From positions 15,631,639 to 15,695,638 of the forward strand of contig NC_087067.1 of NCBI RefSeq assembly GCF_963678635.1: a stretch of 64,000 bases of DNA. Reading direction: 5' to 3'. Shown here one piece after another: positions 54,634-64,000 of this stretch. The DNA is from Symsagittifera roscoffensis. Lineage: Eukaryota > Xenacoelomorpha > Acoela > Convolutidae. The notes under the pieces are model-generated. The model was not told where the DNA came from. It ran no database searches and saw only the letters and a list, made by a program, of their open reading frames with translations. A program made the translations under genes and the position numbers. Positions within the stretch are counted from its first letter, which is position 1, and each line of letters opens with the position of its first letter.

Positions 54634-55801
54634 AGGCTACTACTAAAATATCCGCCCACTCTAGAATTGGAAACGTCCCCATACTTAGGTCTCTAGATAC
54701 CCAAAATACATGAACGCCATTAAAAACCGGGTCGGAACAATCCGTTAAGTTACTTTTTATTAGACAGTGGAACTTTGATCCATTTCAGATGGATCAACCT
54801 AAAACTCGCCTTACCTCAACATAACAATTATAAAACACACTCTAGAAATTTAAATTAGTACTCACATTGTAGCACGCTCAAGAACCACGAAGTAAATAAG
54901 TCGGTGAGCAACTCAAGAATCAATAAAGTAGCTAAAATGAGTTTAATGTTAGTCAGTTTTAATAACAAGAACAAGTTTTTACTCTAGACTGTAAGTTCTC
55001 GCGAACCATTGGGACACTCTAGCTGTCCACCTTTCCACCGAAGGTTCACTCTAGTCCAGTTTAGAATAATACTCCAATCACAACAATCCAGTTCGTGGGA
55101 ATGCGCTCGTCTCTGTTTTAGATGGGACAGCTCTACTCTCGATTATTATTGCTACTGAAATTGCGAATAGCAATTTCCCACTGATTTTTCTAGCAACTTT
55201 CCCGCGATTGTCACTCGATCGTTCTGACTTCTCTTTTCTGATTTTCAGTTATCGCGAGAAAATTGTGCATGACAGGTTCCATTCGAAATTTTGAAAAATT
55301 AAATTTCACTCCAAAATTAAGTGTTTTTTTTGCTTCTCTCAAGGTCAAACTTCCAAATATGACCGACTGGCACATACTCCCCGGACTCGAGATCGATGTC
55401 CTCATCGCGTGCTGTCTTCTGCCAGTGAGTCCCAGAAAACCGAGTGTTACTCAAGATACAGTGCCAGTGGTCATTTACAGAAGTTTGCAGCAGACTTAAG
55501 CTTATCTACACCCCAAAATTCACAGCCATGTAAAATTTTCACACTATCGCTTAAACAGCAATCAAAATCTGCACACACCTGCACCCTTGAATTCTCGCTT
55601 TTCAAGCCAATTTAAAATTTCTTTTGTCCCATTCAATTAGGAAATTGTCATGCAGCATTTTCGTTTATATAATAGATATAGCATATTAATAACAATATCT
55701 TGTTTTGTTAAAATTTCTTTTTCGTGAACCCAGGTTTCACTCGGATCCACGCTCAAGCCCCCTTTCCCTCTCAAGACTCAAGATCCATTCGAGCCACCTG
55801 C
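54634..55801. other. noncoding; 3' flank of the SGNH block
   Basis: It lies downstream (minus strand) of the last open frame of the right-end block. Composition grades from AT-rich to C-rich toward 55800. No terminal repeat, poly(A) tail or target duplication could be identified, since the other end of the element is outside the window. Confidence 0.4.
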
Positions 55802-56947
55802 TCATCTCGCACTCTTCGCCTTGGAGGTACTGCACCCTGAAGTACTAGATACGGCAAACTGTCTCAACAGTTCCTCTTCATCATCGGAGCTAATCACAAT
55901 CTCCTCCCAAGCCTTCAGCTGCTCGTAGGATCGCATCCATTCTCTTTGCTCTTGCAACCTCTTTGCTTGGTTGGGTAGTGCCTTCACCCTAGATTCCCGG
56001 TTCAAACAAAAGGAGTTGTGCAGGCTCAAGCTCACGTTCTTCGCCAGGTCCTCCTCTAGTATCGATTCCCTCGCCTTGGTATTGTCTCTAGACATTATAC
56101 CCACTCTCTTCCATCCTGTCGTGATTGCATTACGATGGGTTAACAGGGGTCTCTTGAAAGCTTCCGGCCCAATCTCGGCCTGGAACTGTCGATACTCCTT
56201 TTGATGTTTTCTCATGTGATCTTTCGTTGTCATGTACAACCAGGACGTCAGCGTCGCCCGAAACCATGGGAAGTACCTCAAACGGCTCCAGACATGTCTG
56301 ACTTCCGTTGGTATGGCGAATACCTTGCACGCAGTCTCAAACAACTCGAGTCTCCTACTGTAGTCTATCGCGTATATTGACTCAGCCGTTGGCGTCCCCG
56401 CTTCCCGATACTTCGTTATATTCTCTTCTATCCATCTCAGAGCCAACATCGTACTCACTACCAAGATCGTCACCTTCTGTCGGTGATCCGGTAGTCCGAT
56501 CGACCGGATTTCTTCCATATCCCATACCAGGCAAAGGTTCTTGTGATCTGGATACCACACCGTTTGCGCCAAACAGTGGCATGGGTATTCTCCATGGGTG
56601 ATCTCAATGCTCCTGAGGTTACGCTCCCCCGAGGCTTCCAAGAGAGGCTCAAGCTCCATCATTTTCTCATGCATCGTGTCGTTATCTTCCAGGTTTGGAG
56701 CACTTCCCACAGGTTTTCCGATCACGTTTTGTCTCTCGTGATCGCTTGTGTTCTCTCTCTCCAACTTCAAAAGTTCTTCTCCCCAGATTTCACTCAAGTC
56801 ATCTCTCAATTCTTTTGGTACTGTCCCTCTGATTTTTCTCAACAACTTGTGCGAGTGATGCGATATCCTAGCCAACCTCACGCACTTGGGCACTGAGAAG
56901 GCCTCGTCCACCAGTACTCTCTGGCTGGATGCTTCCACCATCGCCAT
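55802..56947 (-). CDS. right-end block, C-terminal open frame (381 aa)
   Basis: The last frame of the >8-kb GC-rich block. Predicted mostly helical and charged, with a Cys/His cluster (PCHCLAQTVWYPDHKNLC) that could bind zinc. It ends in an acidic/Ser-rich tail (VISSDDEEELLRQF) and a basic C-terminus. No family is recognised. Strand, GC content and codon choice match the upstream frames, so it is read as part of the same coding unit. Confidence 0.5.
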   Translation of the reverse strand: MAMVEASSQRVLVDEAFSVPKCVRLARISHHSHKLLRKIRGTVPKELRDDLSEIWGEELLKLERENTSDHERQNVIGKPVGSAPNLEDNDTMHEKMMELEPLLEASGERNLRSIEITHGEYPCHCLAQTVWYPDHKNLCLVWDMEEIRSIGLPDHRQKVTILVVSTMLALRWIEENITKYREAGTPTAESIYAIDYSRRLELFETACKVFAIPTEVRHVWSRLRYFPWFRATLTSWLYMTTKDHMRKHQKEYRQFQAEIGPEAFKRPLLTHRNAITTGWKRVGIMSRDNTKARESILEEDLAKNVSLSLHNSFCLNRESRVKALPNQAKRLQEQREWMRSYEQLKAWEEIVISSDDEEELLRQFAVSSTSGCSTSKAKSAR

Positions 56948-57338
56948 GTGCAGTGGGTAGTGACTCTAGTCTTTCCAATGAATGCAAACTACACATTCTC
57001 GAGAAGAATCCGAGAGCTGTCGCTATATTCACCGTGGTTCTCGCGTAACACTCCGCTACTATTTGCACTTCACTTCTCTCCCTTTCCGTGATGTCTTCGA
57101 ACCAAGTGACCAGGTCTTCTTTTTGAAAGGACAGTATTCTGACGCATGACCGTCCATCGCAGGTGTGCTCTCCGTTTCCACACGTCGAATCCAGACAGCT
57201 ACCCGCTCCAAGCTCCAATTTCTTCGCTGACCCGGGATTGTTCGTCGTTTCGCTTGGCTCTTGCATCTGAGGTAAGATTAGCTTATGCAGCACACTCAAC
57301 TTTGCCAGATCTTCATCTTCCGTTGGTGCTAACCTCAC
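56868..57338 (-). CDS. right-end block, open frame (156 aa)
   Basis: A short frame with a Cys-rich stretch (GAGSCLDSTCGNGEHTCDGR) followed by a helical region. It overlaps the next frame by 80 bases. Not recognised. It is probably a segment of the same long coding unit rather than a separate gene. Confidence 0.4.
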   Translation of the reverse strand: MRLAPTEDEDLAKLSVLHKLILPQMQEPSETTNNPGSAKKLELGAGSCLDSTCGNGEHTCDGRSCVRILSFQKEDLVTWFEDITERERSEVQIVAECYARTTVNIATALGFFSRMCSLHSLERLESLPTAHGDGGSIQPESTGGRGLLSAQVREVG

Positions 57339-57383
57339 TCGCTCGGTGGTTTCCTCGATCAGACTCGCGTGGGGATGTGGACA

Positions 57384-58097
57384 CTAGGAGGGTCTTAGTA
57401 GCTTCCATACCACTCCCAAGTTCGTGGTTAACAAGCCATTTCCATCGCCCATGTTCACTTCAACTCTCTTGTTTGAGCGCGGTATGCTTACCACCTCTGG
57501 TGTTTTCTCAAGAATCAGGCCCATGCTCGGCCCCTCTTTTTCCACCGCGTCTATTTCCATTATTCTTTCTGTCCAAAACTTCAGTAGCTCCGCTACCTCA
57601 TGGTTTCTGTGGGCACCTCCAGTTTCCGAGTCTAAGAAGGGGTTGTAGGCTATTCCCATTACTCCCGACACATATTGGTATTCCCCCTTCTCGCTGAGTC
57701 TCGAGTACTGCTCTGACGAGGCCAGGTTACGGTGAACATCATGTTCTTCTTCGAACTTCTTATTATAAAACCTCCGCACCTCGTCTAGCTTTCTGTGGTT
57801 CTCTAGGGATTGTCTGGAACCATCTTCCTTTTCTATTCCTGTACTCTGATACACGTTCAAGATGATCGTTGAGACTCTTTTTTCCATGGTTTTACTTCCG
57901 CTTGCTCTCTGTTGGCATGCCAGGATGGTGCTATCAGACATCATCGACATTATCCATCTCAAGAAACACGTGGCATCCTTTCTTCTAGTCAGGCTCAAGC
58001 CTGAATTGTCCCTGGCTACGTGTTGCATCAGTGCCTGATACACATCTAGCTTCTTGCTTCCCAACTTCAGCCTGTCATACGAGGTCAGTGTTTCCAA
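57384..58097 (-). CDS. right-end block, open frame (237 aa)
   Basis: A charged, helical frame (METLTSYDRLKLGSKKLDVY..). It includes LTRRKDATCFLRWIMSMMS and a Tyr/Gly-containing patch (YQYVSGVMGIAYNPFLD). No recognised domain. It sits a few bases from the frames on each side, as expected for one long coding unit that has been interrupted. Confidence 0.45.
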   Translation of the reverse strand: METLTSYDRLKLGSKKLDVYQALMQHVARDNSGLSLTRRKDATCFLRWIMSMMSDSTILACQQRASGSKTMEKRVSTIILNVYQSTGIEKEDGSRQSLENHRKLDEVRRFYNKKFEEEHDVHRNLASSEQYSRLSEKGEYQYVSGVMGIAYNPFLDSETGGAHRNHEVAELLKFWTERIMEIDAVEKEGPSMGLILEKTPEVVSIPRSNKRVEVNMGDGNGLLTTNLGVVWKLLRPS

Positions 58098-58103
58098 CTC
58101 TAT

Positions 58104-60356
58104 TCACACCAGACTCCAGGTGAACATTAATTGTCCTGCAGTTCTAACGAAGGGATTCGCCATTAATGGTGGTGCTGATGAGGGTGTCCTCATTGCTTCT
58201 TCAAAATGATCCTTCAACAAACTCTGCCAGGACCTCTTCAGATGATTTGCCATTTCTATTTTATTAACCTCGGCCTTTTGCTGGGTGGCCCAATTGCGTC
58301 GCTTGCGAGCTACTCCACTGTCCAACTTCTTCCAGCAGTCCTCCATTTCTTTCAATGTTTCAAGGGCCACCCACCACGTCCGGGAAGTGTTCCTCGTCTT
58401 GTTCTTCTCCAATGGATCACTCGTCACTTGCTTGCCCATGTCCTGATGTGCCTTCGAGATCCATTCTTTGCCGATATCCACTTCCCATGTCTGTCCGTTC
58501 GTTGAACCTCTCTTTACGTTTATCTTCTGAGGCTTGAAGTCTTCCTCCGATGTCGAACTGGTGGAAGTCTCTATTTCCCTTTCTACTTCAAGTGGTCTTC
58601 TGAGCTCCGAGCTGTTCTTGTATGCCGCCGTCTTGCATCGAGCCAAAACCATGGGCGCCGTCTCTCTCAAGTTTCCTTCCGAAACAGCATCCACTGAAGG
58701 ACTACCCAATCCTTCTACTTCTCTCTTCCTCTTGCGAGTCTTCACATTTCTGCTTGAGGTTGTTGTAGCTATCATCACTGATTCGACCTCTCTATCCAAT
58801 CCTTCCAACTCTTGCCTCCCCCCTGCTCGAGCCTTAAGGATATTAGTACTTTTAATTATATTACTAGTCCCAACCTTATCCCTTTTTATATCATCAACTC
58901 TTTTATCTACAGTTTTTTGTTTCAGAGTAGAGCTGTCCTCACATTTTTCTTCTCTAGTCTTCGATCGTGAATTTCTCAGCTCTACCAGCTTGCTCAGCAG
59001 CTCTTTTCTCGCCTTCTCATCCAGGCCCGTTCCTATCAGATGCGGTTCTCCAAATCTTACGACTGTGTCCCACAGTTCCTCCTTGAACTTGTCCAGCGTC
59101 GCCTCGCTGCCCACTTCTTGATTGAATTCTTCCAAGAACTCCTGCCAAGCATCGTTCTTCAGAGACCCCAGGAATATGTCCCTGTTCCCTTCGAAAGTGT
59201 TCCTTTCCCTTTCCTCCGAGCTCAAGAGTATCATCCCCATATTGAAGGTCTCATTTGCCAATGGCAATTCCAGATTCTTCCGGGGGGACGGATTCAGAGG
59301 TGGGGTGGCAGTATCTGCCCAATTCTCCTCGCTCAAGTCTTTCAACAGCTCTTGAGTGGTGAGCTCCTCCCCTGATGGCCCTGGTTCAGGCGTATTCCCC
59401 ACCTCCATGTCTTCACCGGCTTCACTGAGAGTTTCATCCATACTCTCTTCTTCTGATTCATGTCTCCTCCTCTCAAGAATTTTCTTAAATCGGTCCTCGA
59501 CGGGTCCGCTCCTCTTGTCTCCAGGCGTGTCCACTGACAGTGGTGATGGTGTCGTAGGGTCCAATTTCTTGTACTCCGTCAGGGCTACGTGCAGTTGACC
59601 TGCTGCATCTAGTTCTTTTCCCTCCTGTCTCACCTCCACCTGTTCTAAGCCATAGGGTGCCCTGTATTTTCTCGTTGCAAACTTCATGTCGTCCACCAAT
59701 GCGACGTGCCCCTCCATCACGATCATCCTGCCATCATCCCATATGGGTAGCATGTTCTCAAGTCCCTCCTGCTCAAGAGCTCTCAAGACCTTTCGCACCT
59801 CATATCCGGGGGGCTGCGAACCTCTCATCTTTTTCGCTCGCGTCGTCCACGAATTTACCTTCGCCTCGCTAGTATGGAAGTAGACCGCCGCCGTGTAGCC
59901 GATGAACAGGGGGTCCCAGCCATCAGTGAAATCCTTCTGCATTTCCTCCGTCGTCATCCTCGCCATTATGGAGGGAACTACCAAGGGACTGTTCATTCCT
60001 AAGGTCATCCTCCTGACTATTGGGAACTCAGGCATGGTGGCTGGGAGGATTTCTTTCTCCATTATGGTCTCCAGCTCCCTCTTCACCAGTGCGAAGCACT
60101 CCTTCCAGGCAGGAATTCTCAAGATTTCTCGTCCGTCTGCTGTCAATGGGTTCAAGTTCCAGAATTTGGGATACATTTCGATGGGACCCTCTCGCTTGCC
60201 TCCCATTCTACATTGCATTTGCCCCCTGAAGTTGTACACTATTAGCTCGGCATCTTTCACCTTTCCAAAGAGTACCGTGTTGCTCATTCGCCCTCTGAGC
60301 ACCTCCTGCTGACACCAATTCAACGCCGTCCCATCCAGTATACTGATAAGACTCAA
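58104..60356 (-). CDS. right-end block, open frame (750 aa)
   Basis: The N-terminal ~230 residues look globular (ALNWCQQEVLRGRM.., AAVYFHTSEAKVNSWTTRAK). There follows a long disordered, acidic and Ser/Pro-rich stretch (SEEESMDETLSEAGEDMEV), then basic patches (KTRKRKREVEGLG) resembling nuclear-localisation signals, and a helical C-terminus with several Trp. No enzyme motif was found. The uninterrupted length in a 33%-GC-type neighbourhood shows it was recently under coding constraint. Confidence 0.55.
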   Translation of the reverse strand: MSLISILDGTALNWCQQEVLRGRMSNTVLFGKVKDAELIVYNFRGQMQCRMGGKREGPIEMYPKFWNLNPLTADGREILRIPAWKECFALVKRELETIMEKEILPATMPEFPIVRRMTLGMNSPLVVPSIMARMTTEEMQKDFTDGWDPLFIGYTAAVYFHTSEAKVNSWTTRAKKMRGSQPPGYEVRKVLRALEQEGLENMLPIWDDGRMIVMEGHVALVDDMKFATRKYRAPYGLEQVEVRQEGKELDAAGQLHVALTEYKKLDPTTPSPLSVDTPGDKRSGPVEDRFKKILERRRHESEEESMDETLSEAGEDMEVGNTPEPGPSGEELTTQELLKDLSEENWADTATPPLNPSPRKNLELPLANETFNMGMILLSSEERERNTFEGNRDIFLGSLKNDAWQEFLEEFNQEVGSEATLDKFKEELWDTVVRFGEPHLIGTGLDEKARKELLSKLVELRNSRSKTREEKCEDSSTLKQKTVDKRVDDIKRDKVGTSNIIKSTNILKARAGGRQELEGLDREVESVMIATTTSSRNVKTRKRKREVEGLGSPSVDAVSEGNLRETAPMVLARCKTAAYKNSSELRRPLEVEREIETSTSSTSEEDFKPQKINVKRGSTNGQTWEVDIGKEWISKAHQDMGKQVTSDPLEKNKTRNTSRTWWVALETLKEMEDCWKKLDSGVARKRRNWATQQKAEVNKIEMANHLKRSWQSLLKDHFEEAMRTPSSAPPLMANPFVRTAGQLMFTWSLV

Positions 60357-60361
60357 GTGCG

Positions 60362-63313
60362 TTACAGAGTGACGATGCGTTGTCTCCCCATAGACAGAGG
60401 CTCTCCATATTCCATTAATCGATGAAACGACACCAATTCCCCATGGGATAAGAGTAATAGTGCCAGGTACCCATCGACTCGAAGTGTCTCCACTCCTCGA
60501 CTAAACATGTATGCTGGGCCCATGTTGAACAAGTATCTGGGGTAAACCAAATACAAAGCCAAGAGCAGACTGATGGGCATGCCCAGTATCTCCTGCACGA
60601 AGGCTCCAAAGATAGTCGCCGTGGTGCCGAACATTCCTGCCATGAATTCCTTCTCCCAGCAAGGACTCAAGAATTTGAGAACCTCATAGTCCCTCCTAGT
60701 CCTCAATTCACCCTTGGCGTGCTCTCTCCAGAACCCTCCAATCGTCACTTCATTGGCGGCCGAGACAAATCTAGCCACCGTCATGTCTCTTGTTTCGGCC
60801 AGCTCCAGTTGTTTCTCCAGAAAACTCCAGGATTGCTTCACGAGGGGTGGTGCTTCCTCCCTCGTCTTGTTCGTGGCGTTCTCCAGCCTTGGCGTCAAGA
60901 ATGGCCACCAGCCATTCTCTTGAGTCAATCGATATTTCATCGATTCTAATTGCTTCTCCGTCTCGGCCACATTTCTTCTCTCGTTACTGGGACCTCTAGA
61001 CTTGCTGGTGGAGTTTGTGATCTTCACGTCCATACTCCGAAACCACAACCTGGCCGTCAATTGGCTTATCGCCGGGTGATTGTCTCTGATGACTGGGCTG
61101 AACTTGAGTTGCCTGGCAAAGTTCGATATCTCTAGCAAGAGCACCTCATCTAATACGATCAGGATGTCGGCTAGTCCATAAAAGCCCCTCAGTGCATGAG
61201 ATATGTCCGCCCATGCCGCCGCCAATTCTGACTTGCGAAGCCTCAGGTTCGATGGCTCCAACTCCCGATTGGGGGCTGCCATTAGAATCCGCCATTCATT
61301 CCCTTCTGCTATCAGGATCAAGACCGCGTACACGAATTGTAGGGCGGGTGGCATATTCGCGTATCCAGGGGATGTGGTAAACACCACCTTCGTCTTGGAC
61401 CCAAATCTCGAGACAACATTTTCTTGTACTTCATTCATCGCCGCAAACAACACCTGAATGGCTTCCCATATCTTCCTCGATGGCGGATTTTCATCGCCCT
61501 TCAGTTGCTCAAGAAGTCCCACCGCGTGCAGGTGATCATTCATTCCTGCAAACAATAGCAGCTCAGGTTCGCAGGGCATCTCTGACTTTATTGCCACCAC
61601 CAGAGTTAACATCTGGTTTAATTCAGCTCCTGGCAAAGAGTATATCAGAGTCTCCGGCCAGAACAACTTGGGAGACGTTCCTTCGAAGTCCGACCCCGCC
61701 ACAATGACTACTCTCGCAGCAGCTGGATCTGCTCTATCATAAACTGCCAGGGTTTTGGCCAGCTGGGTACTGCCACAGGGCTTCCCGTACCTGGGACCTT
61801 CCGCCAATTTCGAGCCTTCGTAAGCGGCATCCGGCAATTCCATCGATCCTGGATTGAGTAGCTTGTCCACCACTTTCAACTGTGCCGGGGTCGCCAATCT
61901 GATCCTGGCGATGCTCGTTCGGTGCTTGGGAGGTTCTTTTATAAGTCCAGGACTCCCCAGCAGCTTGAGAGGTCGGTAGTTAATGGGTCCCATGATCGCT
62001 TTTGTGGGAATTCCAGTCAGGTCTGTGGTCTCCATCAACTTCGTTCTCGAGAAGTGCGCCTCATGAGCTTTCAACCAGTCCACGCAATGATGTCTATTCA
62101 AATCCTCGTGCGACACTCGTTCAATCCCCAGGGTTTCCGCCAATTCTCGCCTGCATTCCAAACTCTCTAGGTCCAGTTCTTTCACCTTCTCAGGATATCT
62201 CAAGCGAGCGGTCTCCATAGACCTCTTTTCCCGCTTGCTCTCTGCCACTACCACTGAGGACATCGCCGAGCCTGGAGGTGTTGATGACATCACCTCCTCA
62301 GATTCCATTGGCGTGGCACTCTGCAATCGGGTCTGGATGCTCCTCGAACCGTCTCTAGCGTCAACTCTCGTTCCCAAGCGACCAGACAAGGCCCTTGAGG
62401 CAAGGAATGGTGGGTTCGGAGGTGGTCCTAAGGTAAATTGGGCTGTCTCTAGCAGATCCGACTCTAGCGTGTTTATGTGTTCCTGGAAGACGTCGTTTAG
62501 CCACTCTGCTCCCCGTGGTCTATCGAAATGGATTCCATCATTGGAGGTGTCTTCAGGGAATCCCTCTTTCTCCATGCGCTCTGCCACGTCCAACAGTCTT
62601 ACAGGGAGCACACTCTTGCGATGGATATCTCGGATCACCTTGTTTAGGTTCCGCACCTTCTCGTTCATCTCCAAGGCGTGCTGATCAAACATCATGTTGT
62701 AGGGGACCGTACATACTGTCAGCAGGATGGGGTCCATCTGGATCCTCAGCTCCTCAAGAAGGCAGCTCATCTTGTCGTACAGCCTCATTATTTTCCTCGC
62801 TTCTCCCCTTGACACATCGTTTGTCCCGATCATCAGGGTCACCGTGTATACTTTAGTCATCCCTAGCATGTCCAGGGTTGCCAACATCTGTGGCGTGGCA
62901 GCTCCAGCGAAACTCAAGATTCCTGTCTGCCAATGCGACTGGATCCGGGTCAACACCCGCACCAGGCTGTCCCCTATGATTAGGTGAACTGCACCCTCTG
63001 GCACACGAGGTGGCGCGAGATACTCCACCCAGGCTGCATCATGGAAGCAGTCCCTCCTGGCTCCCTGTTCCGCACTCCAATCCAGTCGATTGTGCCTGTG
63101 GTACCTTCCCTCTGTATTTTTCTTATAACTCGAGATCACGACGCTCCTGACCGGCTGTTCCCTCCAAGTTGGGGGAAGCTCCGGTCTTGCCGATCTTTCA
63201 CGGTTTTTCTGTTGTAATTTCTCGCCTAGCTCTTTCAGGCGCGATGAGCCGCCACTCACCTGACTGTCGCTCGAGGTCGAGGTTGGGGTATATCCCGGCA
63301 GCACCACATCCAT
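60362..63313 (-). CDS. SGNH/GDSL hydrolase-domain protein segment (983 aa)
   Basis: ATG at 63313. A first SGNH-hydrolase domain spans about residues 105-285: block I IIGDSLVRVL (Ser116), block II Gly in SFAGAAT (Gly137), block III MIGTNDVSRG (Asn165) and block V NDGIHFDRP (Asp259, His262). All four catalytic blocks are present, so an esterase-like fold is well supported. A second region (about 500-760) has the same order of secondary elements (VVIVAGSDFEG, LLLFAGMNDHL, VVFTTSPGYANMP) but lacks the catalytic set, so it looks like a degenerate duplicate. The C-terminal ~180 residues are helical and end in hydrophobic stretches (LGMPISLLLALYLVYPRYLF). SGNH domains occur in CR1-type LINE ORF1 proteins and bdelloid rotifer Terminons. 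The size and duplication here fit neither known layout, and no RT lies in the block. Confidence 0.65.
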   Translation of the reverse strand: MDVVLPGYTPTSTSSDSQVSGGSSRLKELGEKLQQKNRERSARPELPPTWREQPVRSVVISSYKKNTEGRYHRHNRLDWSAEQGARRDCFHDAAWVEYLAPPRVPEGAVHLIIGDSLVRVLTRIQSHWQTGILSFAGAATPQMLATLDMLGMTKVYTVTLMIGTNDVSRGEARKIMRLYDKMSCLLEELRIQMDPILLTVCTVPYNMMFDQHALEMNEKVRNLNKVIRDIHRKSVLPVRLLDVAERMEKEGFPEDTSNDGIHFDRPRGAEWLNDVFQEHINTLESDLLETAQFTLGPPPNPPFLASRALSGRLGTRVDARDGSRSIQTRLQSATPMESEEVMSSTPPGSAMSSVVVAESKREKRSMETARLRYPEKVKELDLESLECRRELAETLGIERVSHEDLNRHHCVDWLKAHEAHFSRTKLMETTDLTGIPTKAIMGPINYRPLKLLGSPGLIKEPPKHRTSIARIRLATPAQLKVVDKLLNPGSMELPDAAYEGSKLAEGPRYGKPCGSTQLAKTLAVYDRADPAAARVVIVAGSDFEGTSPKLFWPETLIYSLPGAELNQMLTLVVAIKSEMPCEPELLLFAGMNDHLHAVGLLEQLKGDENPPSRKIWEAIQVLFAAMNEVQENVVSRFGSKTKVVFTTSPGYANMPPALQFVYAVLILIAEGNEWRILMAAPNRELEPSNLRLRKSELAAAWADISHALRGFYGLADILIVLDEVLLLEISNFARQLKFSPVIRDNHPAISQLTARLWFRSMDVKITNSTSKSRGPSNERRNVAETEKQLESMKYRLTQENGWWPFLTPRLENATNKTREEAPPLVKQSWSFLEKQLELAETRDMTVARFVSAANEVTIGGFWREHAKGELRTRRDYEVLKFLSPCWEKEFMAGMFGTTATIFGAFVQEILGMPISLLLALYLVYPRYLFNMGPAYMFSRGVETLRVDGYLALLLLSHGELVSFHRLMEYGEPLSMGRQRIVTL

Positions 63314-63633
63314 TAGTGGAGTACAGGTTGTGTCTCTAGGCCACGCAAGGAAGGCGTCGCGTCATTCGGTATCCAAACTTCCAACCCTTCACTCATGTGT
63401 TCTCTGGCCTCGCGGTCAAGGTTGAACCGTCCTCTTGCCCTGGGAGCTTCATCCACCTCCATGCGCGACTCTGGCCTCGAGCTGGTCACCACTCGCTCCT
63501 TTGGCCTGGCTCCCTTCTGTGCGTCAAGCTCACGTTGTCGCTGTTCTATTCTCTCCAACTCCGACTTCAGTTGATCACGATTCGCGGCGCTCTCCCGTAC
63601 CCTTAGTTCCTGCTGATGTTCAACTTTTAGCAC
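63313..63633 (-). CDS. right-end block, coiled-coil frame (106 aa)
   Basis: The N-terminal part is strongly charged heptad-like sequence (RDQLKSELERIEQRQRELDA). It is followed by a basic/acidic linker (SRPESRMEVDEAPRARGRFN). It directly precedes and touches the SGNH frame. Probably part of the oligomerisation region of the same polyprotein. Confidence 0.45.
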   Translation of the reverse strand: MLKVEHQQELRVRESAANRDQLKSELERIEQRQRELDAQKGARPKERVVTSSRPESRMEVDEAPRARGRFNLDREAREHMSEGLEVWIPNDATPSLRGLETQPVLH

Positions 63634-63672
63634 CTCAAGTAACCTCAGAGTCTGATCTCGCTCGTTGACTGC

Positions 63673-64000
63673 CTAGTCTCTCTCCAGCTGAATCTTCTCC
63701 CGATCCAGCTTCGCCTGATCCCGATCGAGGTTCGCCTTGTTCCTTTCCTTCTGCGCCTTCTCGAGCTCTTTCTTTAGAACACCCAGATCCGGATATGCCT
63801 CGGTCGTCTGTTGCGCTCGCGTCATCGACGGCACCCTACTCGAGCCCTGGCTTGTAGATCTTGCTGTTGGCCTAGTCGGTAGTGGGAACTCCCCTGCGCC
63901 ATATTCAGTGTTGTTACTCAGGCCAGGACTCCTTGCCAAGTCAAAGCCCCTTACTCCTCCATCCACGTTCCAAGACAACCATCTGGTCTGTTCTTGGTTT
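63673..64000 (-). CDS. right-end block, N-terminal coiled-coil frame, runs off window
   Basis: It is open to the right edge (EQTRWLSWNVDGGVRGFDLA.. continues beyond the first Met at 63978). A Pro/Ser/Thr-rich stretch is followed by a repetitive coiled coil (KKELEKAQKERNKANLDRDQ, then AKLDREKIQLERD). The coil continues in style into the next frame. The true start of the gene or element lies outside the window. Confidence 0.45.
   Translation of the reverse strand, partial: NQEQTRWLSWNVDGGVRGFDLARSPGLSNNTEYGAGEFPLPTRPTARSTSQGSSRVPSMTRAQQTTEAYPDLGVLKKELEKAQKERNKANLDRDQAKLDREKIQLERD

Noticed and set aside
56308-63668. Many plus-strand frames opposite the right-end block
   Set aside because: Ser/Pro/Leu-rich mirror translations of the GC-rich minus-strand frames.
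63900-64000. LSWNVDGG at the right edge as the start of an endonuclease domain
   Set aside because: The resemblance to the S-W-N start of AP-type endonucleases ends after eight residues and is followed by a disordered and coiled-coil region.
1-64000. CRISPR arrays, bacterial operons or integrative elements
   Set aside because: Repeats have no spacer structure, and splice signals, LINE, hAT and Penelope elements show the DNA is eukaryotic.

Overview
This looks like an anonymous scaffold piece from an animal nuclear genome. It is AT-rich, repeat-laden and carries introns. Tyrosylprotein sulfotransferase exons, Penelope, LINE and hAT elements, tRNA-derived SINE-like repeats and a gypsy-type envelope fossil all point to a metazoan, probably an invertebrate. 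The phylum cannot be fixed from the sequence. One 200-base run of N (38426-38625) marks a scaffold gap.

Left part (1-14.7 kb): a TPST-like exon on the minus strand (672-994) runs off the left edge. It is followed by noncoding DNA with a triplicated ~567-bp repeat (2472-4183), tRNA-like and composite repeats, and a ~3.3-kb minisatellite of ~86-bp units (10475-13785).

Middle part (14.7-31 kb): an ~8.1-kb block (14895-22993) is bracketed by a ~159-bp direct repeat. It holds an LTR-like sequence, an envelope-like ORF with a separate membrane-anchor ORF, two unrecognised small ORFs, a stand-alone JmjC gene with an intron, and a second, solo LTR-like copy inside a longer repeat. Next come a ~1.2-kb tandem triplication (23.8-27.4 kb) and further copies of the same large repeat family. 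One candidate minus-strand exon lies at 31264-31419.

Right-middle part (31-55.8 kb): interspersed repeats, a 5'-truncated LINE with endonuclease tail and reverse transcriptase (36008-38425), hAT-type MITEs with perfect 8-bp target duplications, two properly spliced TPST exons on the minus strand (45319-45705 and 42711-42966), a ~3.6-kb satellite with four-monomer higher-order repeats (47640-51260), and a truncated Penelope-like reverse transcriptase with a PHD finger between its conserved blocks (53.8-54.6 kb).

Right end (55.8-64 kb): a GC-rich, minus-strand coding block of more than 8 kb, in several consecutive open frames, continues past the window edge. It has an N-terminal coiled coil, a complete SGNH/GDSL hydrolase motif set, a second SGNH-like region lacking those motifs, and long charged regions of unknown identity. 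With the PHD-bearing Penelope RT and the bracketed env+JmjC block, it is the best candidate for something undescribed. If the two TPST exon sets are one gene, everything from 1 to 42.7 kb is intronic. Their reading phases and a duplicated motif argue for two TPST-like units instead.
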